Assembly: GCA_964529005.1 (NCBI GenBank)
Contig: CAZGUH010000090.1
Span: forward strand, 1-5,385
Length of the DNA: 5,385 bases
DNA from: CAZGUH01 sp964529005
GTDB lineage: Bacteria; Actinomycetota; Acidimicrobiia; Acidimicrobiales; Ilumatobacteraceae
Direction: 5' to 3'
Shown here: positions 1 through 5,385 of the stretch, one piece after another
How the letters are laid out: each line of letters begins with the position of its first letter
Position numbering within the stretch: the first letter of the stretch is position 1
Notes under the pieces: model-generated
The model's input: the letters and a program-made list of their open reading frames with translations, nothing else
Databases searched by the model: none
What the model was told of the DNA's origin: nothing
Made by a program: the position numbers and the translations under genes

Positions 1-318
1 GAGCAGGTCATGATGGCGCAGATCCATTCGACCGCTGGATCGATCGCCGCGGCGCACAAGCACGCCAGCGAGCAGATCACGTGGGTGATCAGCGGACGCT
101 TGCGCTGCATCGTCGGTGAGCCGGGCGCCGAGCAGACGTTCGAGATGGGGCCGGGCGACGTCCTCGTGGTGCCGGGCTTCGTGCCGCACGCGACCGAGAC
201 CATCGAGGACACCTATCGGGTCGACGTGCGGAGCCCGCCCCGCACGGCGTGGGCAGAGCCGCGCCGTGCCCAGGAGGCACCGGTCGATGATCTCGTGGCG
301 ACGTCCCGGAAGGGGTGA
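1..318 (+). CDS. Cupin-domain protein, 5' end outside window
   Basis: Small single-domain beta-barrel (cupin) protein. The frame is open from base 1, and the residues before the first visible Met (base 10) read as part of the domain, so the true start probably lies upstream. Cupin motif 1 is seen as His-Lys-His (codons at 55 and 61) followed by Glu-Gln (70-75). Motif 2 follows as PGDVLVVPGFVPH, with its His at 187-189. These His/Gln/Glu residues are the usual metal ligands of the fold, so a metal site is likely. The C-terminal tail of about 35 residues is charged and Pro/Arg-rich, with no recognisable motif. Cupins of this size may be dioxygenases, isomerases, decarboxylases or ligand-binding proteins, and the sequence does not decide among them. 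It ends 3 nt before the dehydrogenase gene, so the two are probably cotranscribed, and a role in the same catabolic pathway is inferred. Family call is firm; function unknown. Confidence 0.85.
   Translation, partial: EQVMMAQIHSTAGSIAAAHKHASEQITWVISGRLRCIVGEPGAEQTFEMGPGDVLVVPGFVPHATETIEDTYRVDVRSPPRTAWAEPRRAQEAPVDDLVATSRKG
308..315 (+). promoter_or_regulatory. Strong ribosome binding site for the GTG start at 322
   Basis: The purine run GGAAGGGG lies inside the last cupin codons and ends 6 nt before GTG 322. It is a good Shine-Dalgarno match at normal spacing and supports this non-ATG start over the next in-frame ATG at 430. The same octamer occurs at 4193-4200 before the synthetase gene. Confidence 0.6.
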
Positions 319-321
319 CGC

Positions 322-1464
322 GTGCGCTTCCAGCCGGTGATCCTCGGCGAGCGCGAGCTCACCCTGCGCAAGGAGGTGCGCGCGTTCCTCGCCGAGGTCG
401 GCCCGGACAGGTTCCGGCGCGGCCTGGGGATGCACGGCGAGCACGCGCCGGAGTTCAGCCGTGAGCTCGCAGAACGCGGCTGGGTCGGCATGACGATCCC
501 GGAGAAGTACTCCGGTCGGCCGGAGCGCAGCGTGATCGAGCGCTTCGTGGTCACCGAGGAACTCCTCGCCGCCGGGGCCCCTCTCGTCGCCCACTGGGTC
601 AGCGAGCGACAGACCGCGCCGATGCTGGTGCGCATGGGAACCGAGCTCCAGCGGGAGCGGTTCCTCCCGGCGATCGCCAGAGGCGAGTGCTTCTTCTCGA
701 TCGGCATGAGTGAGCCCGACGCAGGATCGGACCTCGCAGGTGTCCGCACGCGGGCGACACCGGCGCCGGGTGGCTGGCGACTCAGCGGCACGAAGATCTG
801 GACGACCTACGCCCACCTCAACCACTTCTTCGTCGCGCTCTGCCGGACGTCGCCGCGGGCCGACGACCGCCACGTCGGGCTCAGCCAGCTGATCGTCGAT
901 CTGTCGTCGCCCGGGGTCACGGCGCGCCCGATCCGCTCGATCGACGGCCACGACAGCTTCAGCGAGGTGATCCTCGACGAGGTCTTCGTGCCCGACGAGA
1001 TGGTGCTCGGCGAGATCGGCCAGGGCTGGAAGCAGGTGACCTCCGAGCTGGCGTTCGAGCGCTCGGGTCCCGACCGCTTCCTCAGCACGTTCGGCGTGGT
1101 CGAGATGTACCTGCGCGAGCACGGGCGCCGCACGTGCGATCCCCACGTCGCGGAGACGGTCGGCCGGATCGTCGCTCGCTTGTTCACGGTGCGGCAGATG
1201 TCGCTCGCCACCGTGCGGCTCCTCGAGCGCGGCGAGCAGCCCAACGTGGAGGCTGCGATCACGAAGGACCTCGGCACGACGCTGGAGCAGGAGATCGTCG
1301 AGCTCATCCAGGATCTGGTCGGCATCGACCCCGACCCGGGTTCGCCGTCGGTGTTCCAGCAGATGCTGGCCGAGGCGGTGCTCGCAGCCCCGTCGTTCAC
1401 GATCCGTGGGGGCACGACGGAGATCCTCCGCATCGTCACGTCCCGAGCCCTGAGGACGCGATGA
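322..1464 (+). CDS. Acyl-CoA dehydrogenase, catalytic subunit of a likely heteromeric enzyme (FadE29-like)
   Basis: Flavoprotein of 380 aa, the usual family length, predicted to oxidise an acyl-CoA to the 2-enoyl-CoA in the cytoplasm. In order: an N-terminal helical domain; the middle beta-domain signature GMSEPDAGSDLAG (residues 128-140); the flavin-contacting KIWTT (158-162); then the C-terminal helical domain ending in GGTTEILR (363-370). The position of the medium-chain-enzyme catalytic Glu just before the Gly-Thr motif is Gly here. Glu246, in AFERSG, instead aligns with the helix-G catalytic Glu of isovaleryl-CoA dehydrogenase. The R-x-Q-F-G motif that contacts FAD of the adjoining subunit is absent: residues around 267-274 read HGRRTCDP. 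The Q-x-x-G-G-x-G motif is also degenerate. The partner encoded at 1461-2534 has both, so an alpha2beta2 enzyme like mycobacterial FadE28-FadE29 is inferred. GTG is chosen as start because of the ribosome site at 308-315 and because the helix beginning LTLRKEVRAFL would be lost from ATG 430. Confidence 0.92.
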   Translation: MRFQPVILGERELTLRKEVRAFLAEVGPDRFRRGLGMHGEHAPEFSRELAERGWVGMTIPEKYSGRPERSVIERFVVTEELLAAGAPLVAHWVSERQTAPMLVRMGTELQRERFLPAIARGECFFSIGMSEPDAGSDLAGVRTRATPAPGGWRLSGTKIWTTYAHLNHFFVALCRTSPRADDRHVGLSQLIVDLSSPGVTARPIRSIDGHDSFSEVILDEVFVPDEMVLGEIGQGWKQVTSELAFERSGPDRFLSTFGVVEMYLREHGRRTCDPHVAETVGRIVARLFTVRQMSLATVRLLERGEQPNVEAAITKDLGTTLEQEIVELIQDLVGIDPDPGSPSVFQQMLAEAVLAAPSFTIRGGTTEILRIVTSRALRTR

Positions 1465-2534
1465 TCGTCGATCCGCTCCTCCAGTCGTCGATCGACGGCC
1501 TCCTCGACCGGCACTGGCGCGAGCATGCCGCAGCGCACGATCCTGCCGCCGGCGAGCTCTGGGACGCGATCGTCGCCGCGGGTTTCGCCGGTGTGGGCGT
1601 TCCGACCGACAGAGGCGGCGCGGGTGGCTCGGTCGCGGACGCGGCCACGCTCGTATGGGCCCTGGCGCGACGTGCCGCGCCGGCGCCGCTGGCCGAGACC
1701 GCCATGATCGGTGGATGGGCGCTCGCCGCCGCGGGGCTTCCGCTTCCGGACGGGCCGGTGACCTCGCAGGCATGCGTCGACGGCGACCAGGTGGCGCTCA
1801 CCCGTCGCGGCGGGTCGTGGCGGGTGTCGGCTCGCCTCCAGCGCGTCCCGTGGGCACGCCGAGCGGTTCGCGTCGTGTGCGTCGCCGAGTGTGGGGGAGA
1901 GCGGTACGCCGTGTCGCTCGAGCGCCGCCTGACGAACGTCGTCGAGGGCTACAACATGGCCGGTGAGCCCCGTGATCTCGTGGTCGTCGACGATGCAGTC
2001 GTGTCCGACGACGCGGTCGCGGCGACGCCGGGCTCCGTCGACCTCGAACAGATCCGGCTGCGCGGCGCGCTCGCCCGCAGCGTGGCGATCGCCGGTGCGC
2101 TCGAGCGCACGGCCGCGCTCACCGTCGCCTTTGCCAACGAGCGCGTCCAGTTCGGCAAGCCGATCGCCAGCTTCCAGGCCGTGGCCGCCCTGCTGGTGCG
2201 CATGGTGGAGGCGGCGGAGAGCGCTGCGCTGGCGGCGCGCGTCGCCGTCGGCGCCTGCGACTGCGACTGTGGAGCGGGCAGCTTCGAGATCGCGGTGGCG
2301 AAATCGTGCGCCAGCGCCGCCGCGGGCACGGTCGCGCAACTCGCCCACCAGGTCCACGGAGCGATCGGGATTACCGAGGAGTACGAGCTGGGGCGGATGA
2401 CGCGGCGGCTGTGGAGCTGGCGCCAGGAGTTCGGATCGGGGCGCGCCTGGAACCGCTGGATCGGCGAGCGCGTGCTGCACGACGGCGCCGACGAGTTGCT
2501 TCCGCGGCTGACGCAGTCCACGGGCGCGAGATGA
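1461..2534 (+). CDS. Acyl-CoA dehydrogenase-family partner subunit, probably non-catalytic alone (FadE28-like)
   Basis: A 357-aa protein with acyl-CoA dehydrogenase N- and C-terminal helical domains but a shortened, divergent middle domain (about residues 100-190). The S-E-x-x-x-G-S-D signature and the W-T/S flavin motif cannot be found there. No helix-G or C-terminal catalytic Glu is evident. It retains ANERVQFGKPI (225-235), whose Arg and Gln contact FAD across the subunit interface in this family, and QVHGAIGITEEYELGRMTRR (297-316), close to the second family signature. These are the pieces missing from the preceding gene product, so the two probably build one flavin site together. Its ATG overlaps the upstream stop as ATGA (1461-1464), with GAGGA at 1452-1456 as ribosome site, which favours translational coupling and balanced subunit amounts. 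Oddity: a Cys-Asp-Cys-Asp-Cys patch at residues 266-270. A stand-alone redox role is less likely; a degraded paralogue is unlikely given the intact frame. Confidence 0.85.
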   Translation: MIVDPLLQSSIDGLLDRHWREHAAAHDPAAGELWDAIVAAGFAGVGVPTDRGGAGGSVADAATLVWALARRAAPAPLAETAMIGGWALAAAGLPLPDGPVTSQACVDGDQVALTRRGGSWRVSARLQRVPWARRAVRVVCVAECGGERYAVSLERRLTNVVEGYNMAGEPRDLVVVDDAVVSDDAVAATPGSVDLEQIRLRGALARSVAIAGALERTAALTVAFANERVQFGKPIASFQAVAALLVRMVEAAESAALAARVAVGACDCDCGAGSFEIAVAKSCASAAAGTVAQLAHQVHGAIGITEEYELGRMTRRLWSWRQEFGSGRAWNRWIGERVLHDGADELLPRLTQSTGAR

Positions 2535-3346
2535 GGGCCGAGCCGGCGCCGGCCGCGGGGGACGACCTGCTCGTCGAGCGCGACAGCGGAGTCGTGTGGG
2601 TGACGTTCAACCGACCGGCGAAGAAGAACGCGTTGACCGCGCAGATGTGGTCGGACCTGCGGATGGTGATCGAGGACGTCGGCCGTCGGGCCGACGACCG
2701 CGTCCTCGTGTTGACCGGCGCCGGCGATGCGTTCTGCGCCGGCGCCGACGTCGGCCGCTCGACGGGCGGAACGCCCGATGTGCGCGACTACCTGCCCCGC
2801 ATGCGGGCCGCCGGGAGCTGCGCGGTCGCGTTGCACGAGCTGCCGAAGCCGTCCGTCGCGGCCGTCAACGGCGCTGCGGTCGGCGCCGGCTGCAACCTCG
2901 CGCTCGGGTGCGACCTGATCGTCGCCGACCAGCGGGCGCGCTTCTCGGAGATCTTCGTGCAGCGCGCCCTGAGCATCGACCTCGGCGGCTCGTGGCTGCT
3001 GCCGCGCCTCGTCGGGCTGCACAAGGCGAAGCAGCTGGCGTTGCTGGGCGACACGATCGACGCCGCACGGGCCGCAGAGCTCGGACTCGTCAACGAGGTG
3101 GCCCCGGAGGGCGAGCTCCGCCGCGTCGTCGGCGAGATGGCGGCGCGGCTCGCCGCGCTGCCGCCGCTCGCGCTCTCGCTGACCAAGCGCCTCCTCAACC
3201 AGTCGTTCGGCGTGTCGCTGACCGAGGCGGTGGAGGCGGAGTGCGTGGCGCAGGCCGTCAATCGCGGGTCGCCGGACGCGCTCGAGGCGTCGCGCGCGTT
3301 CGTCGAACGCCGCCCGCCGGTGTTCGGAGGCGAGGCCAGCGCATGA
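2531..3346 (+). CDS. Enoyl-CoA hydratase/isomerase family protein, PaaG-like active site
   Basis: Crotonase-fold protein of 271 aa, the usual family length, acting on CoA thioesters. The first oxyanion-hole segment is AFCAGAD (F68 to D73) and the second is VGAGCN (G118-A119-G120). The two glutamates needed for hydration are not present: the first position is Asn122 (GCNLAL) and the second is Phe142. Asp150 in SIDLGGSWLLPRLVG instead sits where PaaG (1,2-epoxyphenylacetyl-CoA isomerase) has its catalytic Asp, and the GAG-x-N-L-A-L and GG-x-W-L-L-P-R segments also resemble PaaG. A double-bond shift or ring-epoxide/oxepin isomerisation is therefore likelier than simple hydration, but no phenylacetyl-CoA epoxidase genes are visible and the substrate is unknown. 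The ATG overlaps the previous stop as ATGA (2531-2534). The ribosome site is weak, so coupled translation is probable. The track of longer readings upstream in this frame is overlapped by the dehydrogenase gene and is rejected as start. Confidence 0.88.
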   Translation: MRAEPAPAAGDDLLVERDSGVVWVTFNRPAKKNALTAQMWSDLRMVIEDVGRRADDRVLVLTGAGDAFCAGADVGRSTGGTPDVRDYLPRMRAAGSCAVALHELPKPSVAAVNGAAVGAGCNLALGCDLIVADQRARFSEIFVQRALSIDLGGSWLLPRLVGLHKAKQLALLGDTIDAARAAELGLVNEVAPEGELRRVVGEMAARLAALPPLALSLTKRLLNQSFGVSLTEAVEAECVAQAVNRGSPDALEASRAFVERRPPVFGGEASA

Positions 3347-3354
3347 CCCGAGCC

Positions 3355-3376
3355 GGCCGCCGATCGATGAGCGGCC
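3355..3376. repeat. Inverted repeat, 6-bp arms (possible hairpin or operator)
   Basis: GGCCGC at 3355-3360 and GCGGCC at 3371-3376 are exact reverse complements separated by 10 nt; the loop contains the palindrome CGATCG. A short T run (TTTT, 3382-3385) starts 5 nt after the stem. It could be a weak terminator/attenuator, an mRNA-processing hairpin or a regulator site. A chance match is also possible, because 6-bp GC arms are common in DNA this GC-rich. Confidence 0.35.
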
Positions 3377-3382
3377 TACGAT
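3377..3382 (+). promoter_or_regulatory. Possible -10 element of an internal promoter
   Basis: TACGAT fits the TAnnnT pattern of actinobacterial sigma70-type -10 boxes and lies 35 nt before the ATG at 3418, within the AT-richer gap. No recognisable -35 box is found 16-18 nt upstream, where the sequence is CG-rich. If used, it would let the last two genes be expressed independently of the dehydrogenase genes. Weak evidence. Confidence 0.25.
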
Positions 3383-3410
3383 TTTCCCGATCTTGCTGCG
3401 ATGTGGACAC

Positions 3411-3415
3411 GAGGA
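3411..3415 (+). promoter_or_regulatory. Ribosome binding site supporting the ATG at 3418
   Basis: GAGGA lies just before ATG 3418, with only 2-3 nt between, a tight but workable spacing. It favours 3418 over the in-frame ATGs at 3343 and 3367. Confidence 0.45.
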
Positions 3416-3417
3416 CG

Positions 3418-4206
3418 ATGACGTACGAGCGCATCATCTACGAGAAGAAGGATCACGTCGCGTACATCACCATCAATCGCCCCGAGGTGATGAACGCGCT
3501 CGACCACCAGTCGTCGGTCGAGATGATCGATGCCTTCGACGACTTCAAGGACGATCCCGAGTCGTGGATCGCCGTGCTGACGGGCGCCGGGGATCGCGCC
3601 TTCTGCGCCGGCAACGACTTGAAGGCCACCGCGCGGACGACCGCCGGCGGCGGCCGGCCGGACGCCCGGACGCGCTTCGGCGGCATCACGAGCGGCTTCG
3701 ACTGCCCCAAGCCGATCATCGCTGCGGTCAACGGCGTCGCGCTCGGCGGCGGTTTCGAGATCGCGCTCGCCTGCGACCTCGTGATCGCCGCCGAGAACGC
3801 CCGATTCGGCCTGCCCGAACCGCGTGTCGGCGTCGTCGCCGGGTCGGGCGGCATCCATCGCCTCGCCCGCCAGGTGCCGTTCAAGCAGGCGATGGGATTG
3901 CTGCTCACCGGGCGGACGATCTCGGCAGCCGATGCGCAGGCGATGGGGTTGATCAACGAGCTCGTCCCGCCGGGGCAGGCGTTGGCCGCGGCGCAGCGCT
4001 GGGCCGCCGAGATCCTGGAGTGCTCACCGCTCAGCGTGCAGCTCACCAAGGAGGCGGCTTACGACGGCGCGATGCGCACGGTCGACGAGGCGATCGTGCG
4101 CGACCAGGACCTGCGAATCCTGCCGCGCCTGTTCACGTCGGAGGATTTCGTCGAGGGGCCGCGCGCGTTCGCCGAGAAGCGCAAGCCCGTCTGGAAGGGG
4201 CGTTGA
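3418..4206 (+). CDS. Enoyl-CoA hydratase, both catalytic glutamates present (CaiD-like crotonase)
   Basis: Crotonase-fold protein of 262 aa, predicted to add water to a 2-enoyl-CoA giving the 3-hydroxyacyl-CoA (or the reverse). The oxyanion-hole segments are AFCAGNDLK (F62 onward) and ALGGGFE. Catalytic Glu114 (GGGFEIAL) and Glu134 (GLPEPRVG) both align with the mitochondrial hydratase pair. The aspartate position used by PaaG-type isomerases is Gly here (VVAGSGG). The C-terminus SEDFVEGPRAFAEKRKPVWKGR-like region (about 241-262) is complete and typical. GGGFE, LPE and the LLLTGR-x-ISAADA segment recall carnitinyl-CoA dehydratase CaiD, but general enoyl-CoA hydratases share them and no carnitine genes are seen. 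Start 3418 is chosen because translation from it begins MTYERIIYEKKDHVAYITINRP-type sequence, the normal crotonase N-terminus, with a nearby GAGGA; ATG 3343 would add an atypical 25-residue leader. It may have its own promoter in the preceding gap. Confidence 0.9.
   Translation: MTYERIIYEKKDHVAYITINRPEVMNALDHQSSVEMIDAFDDFKDDPESWIAVLTGAGDRAFCAGNDLKATARTTAGGGRPDARTRFGGITSGFDCPKPIIAAVNGVALGGGFEIALACDLVIAAENARFGLPEPRVGVVAGSGGIHRLARQVPFKQAMGLLLTGRTISAADAQAMGLINELVPPGQALAAAQRWAAEILECSPLSVQLTKEAAYDGAMRTVDEAIVRDQDLRILPRLFTSEDFVEGPRAFAEKRKPVWKGR
4193..4200 (+). promoter_or_regulatory. Probable ribosome binding site for the ATG at 4211
   Basis: GGAAGGGG, identical to the octamer before the first dehydrogenase gene, lies in the last codons of the hydratase and ends 10 nt before ATG 4211. 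The nearer GAGCGG (4205-4210) touches the start codon and is too close to serve. Spacing is slightly long but acceptable. Confidence 0.45.
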
Positions 4207-4210
4207 GCGG

Positions 4211-5385
4211 ATGACCGGCGACGAGGGCCTGCGTCGACTGTTCAGGCCGGAGAGCATCGCCCTCGTCGGCTTCAGCGAGAGGTCGCCGTGGTCACGGTTG
4301 GCCGCGGGCAACCTCGCCGCCGCAGGGTTCGCAGGCGCGCTCCACTGCGTGAACCCCCGCGGGTCGGTGGTCCTCGGCCACCGCACCGTCACGTCGTGCG
4401 CAGCGATCGGCGAGGCGATCGACCTTGCCGTGCTGCTCGTGCCGAACGCGGCCGTCCCCGACGCGATGCGAGACGCGGCCGCGGCCGGCGCCGGTGCGGT
4501 CGTGATGCTCGGGGCCGGGTTCGGCGAGGCCGGTGAGGCGGGGCGCGCCGCGCAGGCGCAGCTGCGCGAGCTCGCCGCCGACCTCGGGCTCGCAGTCCTC
4601 GGGCCGAATTGCCTGGGGTTCGCGAACCTCGCCGATCGCACCGTGGCGTGGACCGGTGTGCTGCCGAGCGGCCTGACCGCCGGACCGGTCGCGCTCGTCT
4701 CGCAGAGCGGGAACGTCGCGCTGGCGCTCGCCGAGCACTGCGTCCACCAGCGCATCGGTGTCAGCCACATGGTGAGCACCGGCAACGAGGTCTGCCTCGG
4801 TGTGATGGACGTCGTCGACCACCTGCTCGACGACGATCGTGTGCGTGCGTTCGCGGTGTTCGCCGAGTCGCTGCGCGATCCTCGGCGCTTCCTCGACGTC
4901 GCCGCCGCGGCGGCGCAGCGGAGCAAACCGCTCGTGATGCTGAAGGTTGGGACGAGCCCGCTGGCAGCAGCGCTCGCGGCGACGCACACCGGCGCCATCG
5001 CCGGCGACGACCGCATCGTCGACGCCGCGCTGCGCAGCGCAGGCGTGGTGCGCGTGTCCTCGATGGAGGAGCTGACGGTCACCGCGGCGCTGCTCGCCCA
5101 CACGGGCCCGCTGGGCCCCGGCGGCCTCGGGGTCGTGTCGATGAGCGGCGGCAGCAACGACGTCATCGCCGATCGGGCCGCCGTCGTCGGGGTGCCGCTT
5201 CCGGCGCTCGACGACCGGACACGCCGGCGGCTCGAACCGAACCGCTCGGAGCTCGGCTGGTCCGACGTTCACAACCCGCTCGACATCACTGGCGCCGCGG
5301 CCGGGCGCCTCGACGAGCACTTCGCCGAACCGCTGCGTGCATTCGCCGACGATCCCGGCATCGCGCTCGTGGCCGCGGTGTTCAG
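4211..5385 (+). CDS. ADP-forming acyl-CoA synthetase (acetate-CoA ligase family), 3' end outside window
   Basis: The visible 391 codons contain no stop, so the gene runs past the window. Enzymes of this family convert acid + ATP + CoA to acyl-CoA + ADP + phosphate through a phosphohistidine, and the reaction is reversible. Domains in order: an N-terminal CoA-binding Rossmann domain from about residue 8 (SIALVGFSE) to GPNCLG (131-136); a succinyl-CoA-ligase-type domain with LVSQSGNVAL (S164-Q165-S166-G167-N168), STGNEVCLGVMDVVD, and THTGAIAGDD; then the start of the linker domain (MSGGSN, 311-316). His259 of THTGA matches the phosphorylated His of the ADP-forming acetyl-CoA synthetase alpha subunit. 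An ATP-grasp domain is expected beyond the edge if this is the common fused form of about 700 aa. A separate beta gene, or a fused acetyltransferase as in protein acetyltransferases of this architecture, are alternatives. It begins 4 nt after the hydratase stop, so it is probably cotranscribed and may load the pathway's acid substrate onto CoA. Confidence 0.88.
   Translation, partial: MTGDEGLRRLFRPESIALVGFSERSPWSRLAAGNLAAAGFAGALHCVNPRGSVVLGHRTVTSCAAIGEAIDLAVLLVPNAAVPDAMRDAAAAGAGAVVMLGAGFGEAGEAGRAAQAQLRELAADLGLAVLGPNCLGFANLADRTVAWTGVLPSGLTAGPVALVSQSGNVALALAEHCVHQRIGVSHMVSTGNEVCLGVMDVVDHLLDDDRVRAFAVFAESLRDPRRFLDVAAAAAQRSKPLVMLKVGTSPLAAALAATHTGAIAGDDRIVDAALRSAGVVRVSSMEELTVTAALLAHTGPLGPGGLGVVSMSGGSNDVIADRAAVVGVPLPALDDRTRRRLEPNRSELGWSDVHNPLDITGAAAGRLDEHFAEPLRAFADDPGIALVAAVF

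Larger units (their letters stand above)
3347..3417 (+). other. Intergenic gap before the second crotonase gene
   Basis: This 71-bp gap is the only sizeable non-coding stretch in the window. Its second half is visibly less GC-rich than the genes (for example ACGATTTTCCCGATCTTG). The frame of the downstream gene is open through it from an ATG at 3343 that overlaps the upstream stop. Read that way it uses CTA, TTT, TCT, CGA and AGG, codons rare in the neighbours, and would encode an Arg/Ser-rich extension of 25 residues unlike a crotonase N-terminus. It is best read as untranslated DNA carrying an inverted repeat and a -10-like hexamer. Confidence 0.6.

Noticed and set aside
1134..1460. Upstream extension of the partner dehydrogenase subunit frame to 1134
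   Set aside because: It overlaps the catalytic subunit and reads as Arg/His/Ala-rich shadow; the ATGA start at 1461 has a ribosome site and gives the expected N-terminus.
807..2480. Very long open frame on the minus strand (557 codons)
   Set aside because: It covers two well-supported + strand genes, is rich in Arg, Ala, Gly and His as expected of antisense readings in high-GC DNA, and shows no domain.
1461..2534. Partner dehydrogenase subunit as a pseudogene because it lacks the middle-domain signature
   Set aside because: The frame is intact, the overlap with its neighbour is tight, and the retained motifs are those missing from the first subunit, as in known heteromeric pairs.
2596..3342. 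Extension of the second hydratase frame upstream through the first crotonase gene
   Set aside because: The upstream portion is Arg-rich shadow sequence of the PaaG-like gene; the crotonase domain starts only at about 3418.
4024..5166. Long minus-strand frames opposite the hydratase end and the synthetase (also 4292-5320 and 1949-3022)
   Set aside because: Low-complexity Ser/Ala/Arg-rich translations with no motif, opposite clear + strand domains.
1..5385. CRISPR arrays, tRNA/rRNA genes, insertion sequences, attachment sites
   Set aside because: No spaced direct repeats, no tRNA-like or rRNA-like segments, no transposase motifs or terminal repeats were seen on reading the window; nearly all of it is coding.

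Overview
The window is a stretch of high-GC DNA (roughly 70% by eye, with strong G/C preference at third codon positions). All supported genes lie on the + strand and are packed head to tail. The base composition, the frequent ATGA stop/start overlaps and the split acyl-CoA dehydrogenase gene pair suggest an actinobacterium, possibly a mycobacterium-like or acidimicrobial lineage. This is inference: no rRNA or other marker gene is present.

Layout: 1-318 is the 3' end of a small cupin gene, cut by the window edge. 322-1464 and 1461-2534 are two acyl-CoA dehydrogenase-family genes overlapping by 4 nt. The first keeps the catalytic glutamate and the flavin-contacting middle domain. The second lacks both but keeps the Arg-x-Gln-Phe-Gly and Gln-x-x-His-Gly motifs that the first lacks. 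2531-3346 is a crotonase-fold protein of PaaG-like type, again overlapping its neighbour by 4 nt. 3347-3417 is a 71-bp gap, lower in GC than the genes, holding an inverted repeat and a -10-like hexamer. 3418-4206 is a second crotonase-fold protein, this one with both hydratase glutamates. 4211 to the window end is the 5' part of an ADP-forming acyl-CoA synthetase.

Together the genes read as part of a catabolic operon acting on CoA thioesters. An acid would be activated by the ADP-forming synthetase, oxidised to the 2-enoyl-CoA by the two-subunit dehydrogenase, hydrated by the second crotonase, and isomerised (or otherwise handled at a double bond or ring) by the PaaG-like crotonase. The substrate cannot be read from the sequence. 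A steroid, terpenoid, aromatic or branched acid fits the heteromeric dehydrogenase and the PaaG-like active site better than a plain fatty acid. No 3-hydroxyacyl-CoA dehydrogenase, thiolase, regulator, RNA gene, mobile element or CRISPR array is visible.

I see no wholly new system. The most informative points are the split flavin site across the dehydrogenase pair, the two adjacent crotonases with different active sites, and the small gap before the second crotonase.
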